From Glebionis coronaria (taxonomy: Eukaryota; Streptophyta; Magnoliopsida; Asterales; Asteraceae): a stretch of 64,000 nt of DNA. The notes below the pieces were generated by a model. It did no database searches, was not told where the DNA came from, and worked only from the letters and a program-made list of their open reading frames with translations. Below, piece after piece: positions 35,501-51,615 of the stretch. The DNA lies in NCBI GenBank assembly GCA_025667525.1, contig CM046881.1, forward strand, positions 493,851,627 through 493,915,626, given 5' to 3'. Each line of letters begins with the position of its first letter. Within the stretch, counting starts at the first letter, position 1. A program made the position numbers and the translations under genes.

Positions 35501-36077
35501 TTAAATACAATACATTCTTAGGGATCAAACTAGGGTTTAACTCCTCAATAACAACACTGCTATAAGGAAGGGGGGGGGGGAAGCATATGTGTCTACCATA
35601 GTCACTAGGTGTTTACAGTATACCATAATTAGTTTGTTGTTAGGGATATACTTAGCTAACCCAATAACATCTTGATCATTACCTAAAGCTCTCAATCCCA
35701 CATCAAGGCCAGTCCAAAGAATATAATGATAGTATATAGGTTCCTGTTTCACATATCCTAATTGCCACATTACAACATTTAACTCAAGAAATTAAAACCT
35801 ATCTATATCAACCCATTCGACATAACCAACTAACCCATTTACATATCTCCTTCTATTATTAACAGAAATGATCTTAGCAACATGATGTATTTTTAGGGAA
35901 AACATAGCAGGATCCTTTACTGCAAAATACAATTGACAAAAACAATTAAATATGCATAATAACTTCAATTACATTCTGATTAAACTAATTTGTACATAAA
36001 CCCTAACAAAACTGTAAAATTAAAATTTTTTAGGTCAAATTGATTAATTCGTCTTACCGTATTCAATATGCATTTTG

Positions 36078-36706
36078 TAACGTCCAAACGCCTCTTTAAT
36101 CTTCCAACCAGTACCATCAATTTTTAGGGAAAAAACCACAGGGATTGAATTGGGGATTTTGTAGCAGGTGTTTAATGGAAGGAACCGAGTTTGAGTATGA
36201 GTGTGTAACAAGGGGTAGCTATTGTATTAAATGCATGGGAAAATAAGTAAAAGTCTAAAATAACCCGCCCCTCATTGCACTTAACGAAAAAAATTAACGC
36301 CCATCCAAAATAGGGACCAAATTTGATCATATTTTCAAAAACAGGGACGATTCATGGAGTTATTTTGAGTTAGGGACGAAACTTGATATTTTGGGTAAAC
36401 CACATGGACGAATAATGAAATTTTTTCTTAAATAAATAACAAATACAAATAAGTATTTTCTTAAATAAATAACAAATACAAATAAGATTAAATACAACAT
36501 GAGTATTGATAACCTGTTTTCGTAAACAACGGTTCTTTGAGACATGAAACAGGTAACTGAGAAGGAAGAAGATGAATAAAAGTGAAAATACTGGAATACC
36601 CTCATGTGTTGGCCTAAACTACCAGAATCGTCGCAGAAGAACCAGGGGTGCAACTATGTGTCAACCGTAAGGACAATTTACGCACATATTTTGAAAAATA
36701 CATGTG
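36078..36706 (-). other. MULE 5' flank
   Basis: No gene. The stretch 36310-36415 has repeated GGGAC(C/G)AAA-type motifs of the sort found in terminal regions of plant MULEs, so a terminal inverted repeat may be here. The partner end lies beyond element C, outside the window, and the boundary cannot be fixed. Confidence 0.4.
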
Positions 36707-36712
36707 TGCAAA

Positions 36713-37152
36713 CCAAGGTTGTCAAGATCCCGATCTTTATCTTAGTATCTTACGATTTTACGATACCGCAAAACAAAAACGATCCGAATTTTACGTAGGA
36801 TCTTTGCATGTTTAAGATCTTATAGGATCCCGATCTTCGTCATAGGATCTTAGGATCTACTACGATCCGATCTCACTTTTTCTCGAGCGACAAACTAAAA
36901 AACAACAAATTTATAGGATCTATTTTGTATAATCTAAAAAACATGTAAATCTTCTTATACATTTCATAATCATAATTTAGAACCACATTTTTATAAAATA
37001 TTCGTATAATTTTGTGTTTACAATGTATATTACAAAGAATACTAAGAAAATTACATTATAGTAGGATCTTACAATCCCGATCCTACTTTACGATCTCGAT
37101 CTTATAAAAACGTAAACGATTATAAGTAAGATCCCGCTCTTAAAAACCTTGG
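36713..37152. mobile_element. MITE (440 bp) upstream of DG1
   Basis: Ends CCAAGGTTGTCAAGATC and, inverted, CCAAGGTTTTTAAGAGC; flanked by TGCAAA on both sides (36707-36712 and 37153-37158). AT-rich core with many GGATCTTA and GATCCCGATC motifs. No coding capacity. TSD length (6, or up to 7 with another boundary) leaves the superfamily open; hAT-like is possible. Confidence 0.75.
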
Positions 37153-37350
37153 TGCAAACCACAAGGACTAAACGTGGAATTTACTTAAGTTTATATTACA
37201 GTAGTTATTTTTATTAAATCGGCTTCTAGTGACTGAACCGGTTTCTAATTGAACCGGCAAGAAAACATTGATGCTACTGCTACTACTATCCAAAAACCCA
37301 TTAAACGATATCTAAACTCCGGCAACCCACCACACTGGGTTTCATTCACA

Positions 37351-40300
37351 ATGACACTCACTACACTTCAATACCCATATCCTCAACTAGGTTTCATTCC
37401 CTTCACCAAATTTCCAACCACACCTCATTTTCTTCATGTCCCCAGAAAACCCACCTTTGTTAAAGCAAGTTCAACCATGGTTATTGATAAAGAACACGAA
37501 TTCAGACCTTCATTCGATGAGTACTTAAAAGCTATGGAAACTGTCAAAATAAGGCGGGAAAACCGCCAGAATTCCGGCGACTCTCCGGTGACGGAGATTG
37601 TTCCGGTGCCGGAAAGTGAAAAAGGTGGTAAATTGGGAGATACCCATTTGGAATTAGGTGTTAAGAAAGTGTGGGTAAGGAAAAAAGTGGTGAAAACTGA
37701 TGAAAATGAAGTTGTCAAGAAATGGGTTCGAAAGAAATCGTTTTCGGGTTCTAAAGAAAGCGAAATGGGTACTAAAGTTTTTCGGCGAAATGAGGGAAGA
37801 TATGAAATGGGAGGAGAAAAAGATGGTGATGTTTTTCTGAGAAATGACGAAAAGTATGGAATGAGTTATGTGATGGATAAAGAGAAAGATGGTAATGTTT
37901 TTCGGAAAGTGGAGAAAAAGTATGATAACCATCAGGGAGAGAGAATTAAGGGTTCGGAAGTAAGTTATGTGACGAGTAAAAAAATTGTGAATGTGAAGAA
38001 GGTGAGAGGGGGACGGGAGTTTGGTGGTTACGGTAATGTGGAGCTGGAAAGAGATGCTTTTAAGTCGTTAGAGGAGCATCCGGATGTTTGTGATCAGCCG
38101 AGGGTGTCTCGTGCTGAAATGGAGGAGAGAATACAGAAGTTAGCAAAGTGGTAAGTTTTACTATAGAGACTTGTATTACGTTTATGCATTCTGTTTAATA
38201 AAAGCGTATTAGTAATAATTAGGCCCAAGTTGAAAACTTTTTGTTTGTAGTGGAGTCGAAGTAGTAAATATCGCAATAGTATTGTATTGCAATATAATAT
38301 CCTTGCATTCCAAGAATGACATATTTTAACCTGACAGCTTGAATGGCGCGTCAATCGACTCTCCTGAGTGGAATTTCTCTAAGATGATGAGAAGTGCAAA
38401 AATCAGATTTGCAGATTTTTCGATAATTAGGCTTATTCAGATTTTAGGAAATTATGGCAATTGGAGGCAGGTGCTTCAGGTAATTGAGTGGATGCAAGCA
38501 CGTGAACGCTTTAAGTCTAACAGAATAAGGTGAGGTCTGATTTGGTGTTTCAACTTATAGTAATAAGTTCATACAACATGTTAGAGATGCATATGTAATC
38601 CTTGATTAGTCACTTCTAATAAGAGTTGCGTTAGAACTGTAGATATTTGTCTATTTGACCAATTTATATAACGATGATCTATAAAATATGCATATGAAGT
38701 GCTTCGTCCTTACTGAATTCCATTCTGTTTTACAATCTTCGTAATGAATATATGTCCTTTTCATTTGTGATTCAGAAACATTTACACTGCCGCACTTGAT
38801 GCACTTAGGAAGGCAAGGAGGCCAGTTGAATCGTTAAATGTCTTTAACACAATGCTGGTAACACTTGTGCTTCTGAGAGGATTTTAATGCTTAGATAGAG
38901 GTGGCAATTTAACCCATTTATATGAAAACAGGTCAATTCTGGTTCCATTTTTTGATAACGGGTAAAACGGGTAAGTTAATGATGTTAACTAGCTAGAATG
39001 AAATGGGTCAAAAAGTCATCTATAATGTTTTGAACTCCTCACAAGTCACAACGTTTTAAACCATTTTATTTGTAAAAGCTATATCATTATATTCTAATAA
39101 AAGGCGTTGGCTGGTTGGTCGGCCCACCCTGAAGGCCTGAACCGACCCGTTTTTACCCGTCACATAACCCACATGGCCTGTCTGTTGCGCTGCCTCTACG
39201 TTTGAAGATAAATGGTCCACAAAGACCTTGCCTAAGAATATACCCTGTTGCAGCAACAAATGGCCTCATATCCAGACCGTGTTGCTTATCATTGCATTGC
39301 AGTCACCCTCGGACAAGCAGGTCATATGAGGGAACTTTTTCATGTGATTGATACCATGAGATCTCCTCCCAAAAAGAAGCTATCGACTGGTGTTTACACA
39401 AAATGGGATCCACGGCTTGAACCAGATATAACAGTCTATAATTCTGTAAGTATTTCCACTACCCAAATGTTCCGGTGGATTCCAGTTTCCACTCCCAACA
39501 AACTTGAATGGATTATTTGATATCATGTGTAGGTGCTAAATGCCTGTGTGCGCCAAAAAAATCTAGAAGGGGCGTTTTGGGTATTGCAGCAGCTAAAGGA
39601 ACAGGGCAAACAACCTAATAGCATCACATACGGACTTGTAATGGAGGTATTGTGCTATATAATGATATTTATAGACATTATAGTCATTCTGATCTTTCAA
39701 ACTCCATTTCTAGTTATTTTATATGTTTCTGCAGGTAATGCTTGCGTGTGAAAAGTATGATTTGGTACATGAGTTTTTCCAAAAGATGCGTAAATCATTT
39801 ATCCCAAATTCTTTAACATATAAAGGTATGCTGATATGCGTTATATATACTTGCATCTTTCTTGTTGCATGATCTTTAAATTATCTATATGAACTTTTCT
39901 ACAATCCCCTTTTGTAGTTCTTGTGAATACACTATGGAAGGAAGGAAAAGTTGACGAGGCAATACAGACCGTTCAATATATGGAAAAACGAGGAATAGTT
40001 GGTTCTGCAGCTGTTTATTATGACCTTGCTAGATGCTTATGCACTGCAGGAAGATGCAAGGAGGCTCTTGTGCAAGTAAATACTGTTTATGCTTTAATCA
40101 TCAAATGCGACACTCTGGCCATTTAGTTTTTTATTTATTTGAATTATGAGGGTGTTTGAGATTACATATTTATAGCTTATGCGCATAAATAATACATCCA
40201 GTGGTGTCTGATATAACCATGTTTATTCCAGCTTAGAATAAGTGAATAAGCACAAGCTGTTTCTCCATCCAAACACTTAAAAGCGTGTATTGTGTTTAAA

Positions 40301-42286
40301 AAAGGCAATTAGAAATAAGCACTTTATAAGACACGATCTCAGACACCCTTCACGAGCTCCTTATGTGATAAGAGTATAAGCAGATAGCAACATGGAAGGT
40401 GTGAGGTAGTGTTTGGATGTGCTTTTGCTGATTGAATGTGTGATAATTAGATACAGCTACCTTTAGATAGTATTATAGTAAGATAAGTGGCATCAGTTTT
40501 GCCATATCAAACACTAAAAACTAATTACGTCACTTGAAAATGTGATATTCATCATAGCAAGGCCTGATCAAGTGGTTAACACCCTTGCCTCTAAAGACAG
40601 AGGTCAAGAGTTCGATCCTTACTCCTTGCAAGGCCGGAGGTCCTTTTTACCTTTTGTAGACCCGGAAGCAGCCTCTCTACCTTAGGTACGGGTAGGGTTG
40701 TCTACGTCTCAACCTCCCCCATAACCCGTGGAAGACGGTATTGGGAGTTACTTTTACTTTACTGTTTTTGAAAATGCAATAATTATATAATCACCTTCAA
40801 AACACAATGCAAAACCACCCTATAATAGGTTATGGGCTACTAAAAACTTTCTGTTGATATAAGTTTATTTGGGATTTCAAATAGAATCAGAGTAATTGGC
40901 TTAACAGTTAAACCGTTACATGGCTTAGACAGTGACACTTATGTTCTTGTGCAGGTCGAGAAGGTGTGTAAGGTGGCAAATAAACCACTGGTGGTGACTT
41001 ATACCGGTTTAATTCAAGCTAGCTTAGACTCGGGGAAAATAGATAGTGGGACCTACATATTTAACCATATGCGCAAGTTTTGCTCTCCAAATTTAGTTAC
41101 ATATAACATTATGCTCAAAGGGTACCTCGATCGCCATAAGTTTGATGAAGCAAGACAGCTGTTTCATAAGTTATTGGAGAACGGGAAACATATTACCAGT
41201 AATGTTGACTATAGGCAAGCAGTGTTACCTGATATACATACATTTAACTTGATGTTAGACGCGTGTTTGGTGAATAAAAAATGGGATGATTTCGAGTTCG
41301 TGTACACAAGGATGCTGGAACATGGATTTTACTTCAATGCAAAACGTCACTCCTACATGTTACTCGAAGCCTGCAACGCCGGAAAGGTAGTATTTTTTTT
41401 AAATTAATGCGCATGAGGGTCAATTAAGTTTTTCTTTTTCATAAGTGAAATGTTATATACATAAAATAATTAAAAGGTAGCTAATATTGTTTCCATTTTC
41501 TTAATATCCATTGTCCGAAAGGGAGATGGAGACAGATTGACTGCGGAGCTCAACTAGATTACTTCCTTATAGCATGAAACTAATAGAACGTTTACAGCTT
41601 ATAAATAGAATTTTACTAACTACATACATGTTATAGTCTTGACATTCAGTAATTGTTAGAACCCAGATCAATCTTGGACATGAAAAGTAACACCTTTGAC
41701 TCCAAAAAGCAAAACCATTTTCTTTTCTAAGTTTTTGTTAAAAGCCCCTATCAATCTTGGACTTGAAAGTAACACCTGCGTGCTTGGTAGAAACTGCGTT
41801 TTTCAGTTTGAATTGGAACCCATATCTATATTGGACCTTTAGAAGTATCGACTTTGACCTCTATAGACAAATCCTTCTTTTTTTAGTTTTTATTAGAAGT
41901 TTAGAACCCATAATATTAATTTTATATTGATTAATTGTCCATATTTGCAGATGAATTTGTTAGAGACGACATGGAAACGTTTGATTGAAGGTGATCAAAT
42001 CCCACCCCCGCCTCTTGTTCAAGAAATGTTCTGTATAAAACTGAAGGAGGATGATTATGCTGCTGCTTTCTCCTGTTTAATCTGTCTTCCTTCAACCGAA
42101 TCACATAAGTATTCCCGGAATTCATGGTTGATTCGTTTCAGAGATAATCCCGACCTATTCAGGGAAGAAACACTTTTACAGATAATAGATAGGACAAATA
42201 CTTTGTTGCTTAGAAACGAAGAAATCAATCCAATTCTTTTGAATTTGATGAGATCTTGTAAAGAAATTCTAGGAGTCCGGCAATAG
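37351..42286 (+). CDS. DG1: DG1-type chloroplast pentatricopeptide repeat protein
   Basis: Nine exons, all with GT/AG introns: 37351-38150, 38338-38529, 38776-38857, 39254-39445, 39533-39646, 39735-39825, 39918-40075, 40955-41386, 41951-42286. They join to 798 codons with no stop. The start is the ATG opening a Ser/Thr/Pro-rich transit-peptide-like N-terminus (MTLTTLQYPYPQ). Residues 60-260 are charged and poorly conserved; from about 255 (SRAEMEERIQKLAK) to 680 run PPR-type helical repeats, for example YHCIAVTLGQAG, LVNTLWKEGKVDEA and TYNIMLKGYLDR. Sequence and length match Arabidopsis DG1 (At5g67570), known to be needed for early chloroplast development through the plastid-encoded polymerase and the sigma factor SIG6. 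Exon 1 ends in TG and exon 2 begins in C, giving Cys where I recall Trp in Arabidopsis. Introns 3 and 7 hold transposon insertions, but the coding frame is intact. Orthology is inferred from memory. Confidence 0.92.
38896..39198. mobile_element. Probable degenerate MITE in DG1 intron 3
   Basis: Ends TAGAGGTGGCAA and, inverted, TAGAGGCAGCGC, in an intron otherwise about 90 bp long. The TAGRGGTGGC-type end is common in plant hAT-like MITEs. No clear TSD. Confidence 0.45.
40150..40348. mobile_element. hAT-like MITE in DG1 intron 7
   Basis: Terminal inverted repeats GGGTGTTTGAGAT and, inverted, GGGTGTCTGAGAT, 199 bp apart. No convincing 8-bp TSD remains. Confidence 0.55.
40557..40762 (+). mobile_element. 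tRNA-derived SINE in DG1 intron 7
   Basis: Pol III promoter boxes: A box in TGATCAAGTGGTTAACACC, B box GAGTTCGATCC about 35 nt later. The body has CTTAGGTACGGGTAGGGTTG and CAACCTCCCCCAT, the conserved 3' domain of many angiosperm SINEs (Au-like). It ends in a T-rich tail. Same strand as the gene. Confidence 0.82.
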
Positions 42287-42493
42287 ACTGAATTTACAGA
42301 TAAGTAATGTTATGTTGTAAATTATTTATGTATTAGAATGTAAGAACTAGGTGGCTGTTTTATTAGAATGGAATAGATGCATACAAACATATACAATGAC
42401 ATTAATATCATTATATTAAAATCACAAGTTTACAACAGTTATGTTGTATGCAGGTTCTGATAGCTCAATGTATATATAGAAACTAGCGTTCAC

Positions 42494-44217
42494 TTAAATA
42501 GAACTCGATGAACCAGCTTCCAATTGTTGTAGTGTTGATGCAGGACACAATGAGTTAAACTGGGGTGTTGTATATGGGCCTTGAAATATATTCTTGAAAA
42601 TTAATCTGTAAGCTGCTTCAGTTAAGTGTATTCCATCCCAACTAACGTATGTATCCGGTATATCACACACAGGTGCAGATGCAGACCCACAAGCTTCTGA
42701 TGTGTCGAAGTTAAATGACCTATGACCTCCACAACACGCGTTCAGAGCCCCGTTTGTAAATCCTGCAAAATGTTTGATAATGTAAGCATGAAACAGCAGA
42801 TTCAAATAGTAAGAAGTTTGATTATTGCCCTTTTCTATCCAATCTCATATCACTTAATCGATGAAAACCGTTAGAGATAAAACACCACGCGCCCATTTTG
42901 ATCAATTTACAGGCATACATAGATTTATATTACTGTCTTATGTACCATATTTATCTGGTGAACGGTAGATTTGCATGGCAGCATTGTAGTAATCAGCATA
43001 GATGACATTGACATTTTCATGAAGCTCTCGGACCCGATTCAGTTTCATTTGCAAGAGTTCATTGTGATATGCAGCAAACTCGTTTAATCGAACAAGGCAA
43101 CCAGTTGCAGGGTCATACTCATCAGTTTCAGAACCACATACAGTCAAATATGCTGCTGAACATCCAATAGGTAAGTTTCCTGGAATAACTAGTGTTCGAG
43201 CACCCATCTCAATCAACTCCTGCACTTAAAACTTTAAATATATCCTATGCCGCCTAGAAAACATGTTTTTTTTTGCAATAACTAATGCAATTCTAAAAGG
43301 TACTCTACTAAATATTTTAGAGCATATTTTGTATAATTTGAGTAGCTTCTTACATCGACTGCTGAAATGATGGTATCAATAACAAGAGGAACTAATGATT
43401 TGAACTCTTCGATTGGGTTTCCGGCTAATATTGGAAAATTGTAATCGTTTCCTCCAATCTCCCCCACTAGGATCAGAGAACGTCCTATTAAGTTTCTACA
43501 ATCTGCCCACAATATAACCATCAATAAATTTTAAAAATTTACCAAGTACTATCTGAATCACAAATTTGCATTAACAGTGCACATGTAGTAGCAAATACAC
43601 GCACTTAGTTACCTGAAGCATTGCCACAAATAGAAGGCAACGATTGCTTAAACCATTCCAACTGAACTCCTAACGATGCGTTTGTCAGAGGATTTACAAT
43701 TCCTCTGGCTTCAAGAACTGATGCATTCAACGCTGTTGCACCAGCCACTGCATAATTTACTCCTTGTTTGGATGCCATAGCATTCTCATTTCCCTTATCG
43801 TGGACATAAGGTGGTATCAATGGCAATCCTAGACTCTCAGCTACATACCACAAAACAATTATCGAAGTCGTTTACCAAAATTTTATATGCTTAATGTCTA
43901 AACGAACACACAATATGCTATATCCAATGGTAAGAATACACATAGTTACATTAAATAGACGATAAGTCACCTAGGAAATCGATAACTAGGCGACCATTGG
44001 AGCAGCGGCCAGTGGAGTGATCAGGCAAGGATTCACCATAGGGTGGCATAAGAAACGAAATAACTCGATTACTAAAATTAGCAAGCTGTTTTAAGTTACC
44101 AGTATCAGCAAGTGAGTCACCAAAGCTTATGATAGACTGATAGCATCCATTAGCATTCAAGCTGCTAACGCTACATAGCAACATCAATATCACCAAGTAA
44201 CTTGAAGAGCATGCCAT
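42494..44217 (-). CDS. GDSL-type esterase/lipase
   Basis: Five exons on the minus strand: 44217-43971, 43840-43613, 43502-43354, 43219-42946, 42762-42494; GT/AG introns, 388 codons, no stop. The ATG at 44217 begins a signal peptide ([20 protein letters not shown]), so the product is probably secreted. SGNH/GDSL blocks: [12 protein letters not shown] with the nucleophile Ser; [25 protein letters not shown] (oxyanion Asn); [12 protein letters not shown] with catalytic Asp and His. Length and five-exon structure fit the plant family (At1g28580/At5g45910 type). These enzymes hydrolyse acyl esters of lipids or specialised metabolites; the substrate cannot be told. It is convergent with DG1, with 207 bp between the stop codons. 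Confidence 0.94.
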
Positions 44218-44286
44218 TGGAAGATAGATTTTATATTTTATTTTCAAGGAAATGGAGAAGTGTGGATGTATTTTAAATTTGTACGT

Positions 44287-44310
44287 ATCATCATCATCAT
44301 CATCATCATC
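44287..44310 (+). repeat. (ATC)8 microsatellite upstream of the GDSL gene
   Basis: Eight uninterrupted ATC units, about 70 bp upstream of the GDSL start codon, probably in its 5' UTR or core promoter. Confidence 0.9.
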
Positions 44311-44572
44311 TAGGTTTTGGGAGGTAGGTAGGCACCGTTTAACTCATAAATGGCATTTTGCTTGATTTTTTTCTTATTACAGTGGACTTTGTGATGTAAG
44401 ACTTTTGACCCAGATAGCCAACTAATTTTTTTTAAAGGTTTTTCATTAACCAATCATAATCATTCATTCTTTTTATTTAAAAAAAAAATCTATATTTTAA
44501 AAATTAAATATCTCACAAACCATTAATCGTACGCAAAACGAAACATACGACGAGAATTAAATCATCTTTCTA

Positions 44573-44812
44573 ACGAGGGACACATGTATATACTTTCGAC
44601 GAACATTTATTTGATTTTTTTCTCAATATATGATGCGTATCACAAATCATATATGATTTTCAGAAATCATATATTATTCGTGATATGAATCATATATGAT
44701 TTCAGAAAATCATATATGATTCGTGAATAAATCATATATGATTTTCTCAGAAGTGACTTAAGAAAAAAGTCGAAAAGAAAGTTCGTCAAAAGTATATACA
44801 TGTGTCTCTCGA
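44573..44812. repeat. Foldback repeat with internal palindromes
   Basis: Arms of 32 bp at 44573-44604 and 44781-44812 match in 29 positions as an inverted repeat (core GACACATGTATATACTT). Between them are four or five copies of the near-perfect palindrome AATCATATATGATT. It could be a MITE whose outer limits I cannot fix. It lies 355-595 bp upstream of the GDSL start; a transcript would form a hairpin. Confidence 0.75.
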
Positions 44813-45181
44813 TAAAAAAAATGAATAAAGGTTTGAACTGTAACTCAAAATATTTAAGTAGATTGTGGTTAGCTAATAATATACATGTGAATTTCATTGA
44901 GTTCCGAGATGAGCTTGGAAATAGTTTTAACTTTTAAGTTACTGCTTCATGCTATAATCGAGCGTCATATATGTGATGCCATGCTATTAAATTTTGCGAT
45001 GTAGATTGTGGTTAAATAAGTAGTATCTACTTCACAGTGTCTCATGTACGAAGTCATATAGGTTATTCGACCTCTAGAACCTTAATAAATGAATTACCAA
45101 TAAGCAGCTTAGGATATGTTCGACTGTATTTTTGTCTTGGAGCCTATTGTTGTGCAGATAATAAGAAATGATGTTACATTA

Positions 45182-45522
45182 GGCCATCTCCAATGCATTG
45201 AACATGTTTTGAGTGCAATAGAGTACCATGTCATCCATTATAAATTATTCCATATACACATCATCAGATTCACTCATATTATATTAGAGGCCCCACTAAA
45301 TTTATATTATAAGAGGTTTATATATCATAAGATCAGTTTATAGACATTAATTTATTAGAATTTATAATGAATGGCCCACTTCTAGAGTTAAATGAAGGTG
45401 TGTACAGACTTGAATGGGTATTATACGAACTTGCCATCTGGAAGTTCCACAATGCATTGTACCGTGACTCATCATCTTTTTGCTCTATTATACTATGCCA
45501 TGGTGTAGCATTGGAGATGCCC
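45182..45522. mobile_element. PIF/Harbinger-type MITE (341 bp)
   Basis: 15-bp terminal inverted repeats GGCCATCTCCAATGC / GCATTGGAGATGCCC (one mismatch) with TTA on both sides (45179-45181 and 45523-45525), the 3-bp target duplication typical of PIF/Harbinger (Tourist-like) elements. No coding capacity. Confidence 0.88.
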
Positions 45523-50570
<5,048 letters not shown>

Positions 50571-51099
50571 TGTTGGACTCCGGCTTCTGCACCAAGTGAA
50601 CTTCTTGCTAAGATCCTGCACACTAAAACAACACGCGTTAAGCTTACCGTGGGAATGTATCCTACGATTAGACTCCAGCGTGAGAGTAAGTTATCGGTTT
50701 AGTGTTATGAATCGGTTGTAGGTTAAGAGCATGGAGAATATGATACCTTTGTGGAACCCTTGGGGGTTCCTTATATAGGCGGTGAAACCCTAATGGGCTG
50801 TCACTGATGCTTCGGCCCCAAGCAAATGACAAGTGTCATAATTAGTTTGATTGTTATCTTCTAATTATGGTGAGAGTATATCCTCCACTTTGGGGTAAAT
50901 CCCAATCCTAATAAGATTGTGATTCTGTCTAACCCTGTACCGGCCGTGCCGGGTCGTAGGTCGCACACATCCATGCGGCCACTATTCATTCGAAGCCCAC
51001 AAGCTTAAATGATATTAATCCAACCAGTCCGTGACGGGCCGGATGCGGGTAGTACCCGTGGGCCGGGTCCATGACCCGGTTGAGGACTATACGTCATCA
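50571..51099 (-). repeat. Element F 3' LTR (529 bp), probably Tat lineage
   Basis: Minus strand starts TGATGACGTATAG at 51099 and ends ...CCGGAGTCCAACA at 50571. It is preceded (minus strand) by the purine tract AGACTGGGGGGACA at 51100-51113, a good polypurine tract, so this is the 3' LTR of a minus-strand element. TATA box TATATAA on the minus strand at 50771-50777. The possible TSD GGATA (50566-50570) cannot be checked because the other end is outside the window. Confidence 0.7.
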
Positions 51100-51421
51100 T
51101 GTCCCCCCAGTCTACTTGTTACAACCGTAGGTGTAACCTCTAGACTAACCAATGCCCCCTATTTCATTTTTCAAACAAAGCTGCACCTCAAATCGGTCGA
51201 CCGGGACATCATTAATGAGTGTATTAATGATAGTCATGGTCTGCAGGTTTTGCTACAAAAGTGCACCACATGGGCCCACCCTCGAGCTACTCAAAACGGT
51301 TTAAGAGGTGACCCGTGGGTCCCTCTGACATGTCAGCTATGTCAGCAATCCCGTCCGTTGGATAGGTGTAGTGGATTATACGTGGTAATCATCCAGGCTA
51401 CCTCGTAAACCGAGGCAACCC

Positions 51422-51428
51422 TATAAAA
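51422..51428 (+). promoter_or_regulatory. TATA box for the antisense ORF of element F
   Basis: CTATAAAAAGCC on the plus strand, about 190 bp before the ATG at 51616, followed by a GT/CA-rich inverted repeat (GTGTGTGT…ACACACAC). It suggests the plus-strand ORF has its own promoter, opposed to the element's LTR promoter. Confidence 0.5.
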
Positions 51429-51615
51429 AGCCTGTGTGTGTGACTGTGTACACACACAGTCCACACCTTCTACCACCATTGTTGCATTCCCATACCTTCC
51501 TTCTACTTACTTTCCACGAGAATCCGTCACACCAGGTTAGATTACCGCGCCCTTCTACTCTTATTTATAAATCATAGTGAAAGACAACCCCACCATCACG
51601 ACTGTTCTCATTGTG

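Larger units (their letters stand above)
34339..36077 (-). pseudogene. MULE (MuDR-like) transposase, N-terminal part, broken
   Basis: Probable start ATG at 36077 (MHIEYG), then an intron of about 140 bp with GT and AG ends, then PAMFSLKIHHVAK and RRRYVNGLVGYVEWVDID, YYHYILWTGLDVGLRAL, a Thr/Pro/Ser repeat tract, an ERDRVV(N/S)E repeat tract, an acidic stretch, and VGQSFLNAADVKERVRLHSI with CPWALQVT, the region that precedes the DNA-binding part of MULE transposases. Lesions: a G11 homopolymer at 35570-35580 shifts the frame, and stops follow near 34422. The rest of the gene is at 5836-7718, displaced by element B. These enzymes act in the nucleus on their own terminal inverted repeats. Confidence 0.88.

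Noticed and set aside
34987..35565. Plus-strand frames with Ser/Leu or Gly/Val repeats
   Set aside because: Antisense reading of the tandem repeats in the MULE transposase.
37249..37350. Upstream extension of the DG1 reading frame
   Set aside because: It has no ATG (first codon TTG); the ATG at 37351 begins a typical transit peptide and gives 798 codons.
44218..44247. N-terminal extension of the GDSL frame
   Set aside because: Starts with TTG and would place charged residues before the signal peptide; the ATG at 44217 is better.
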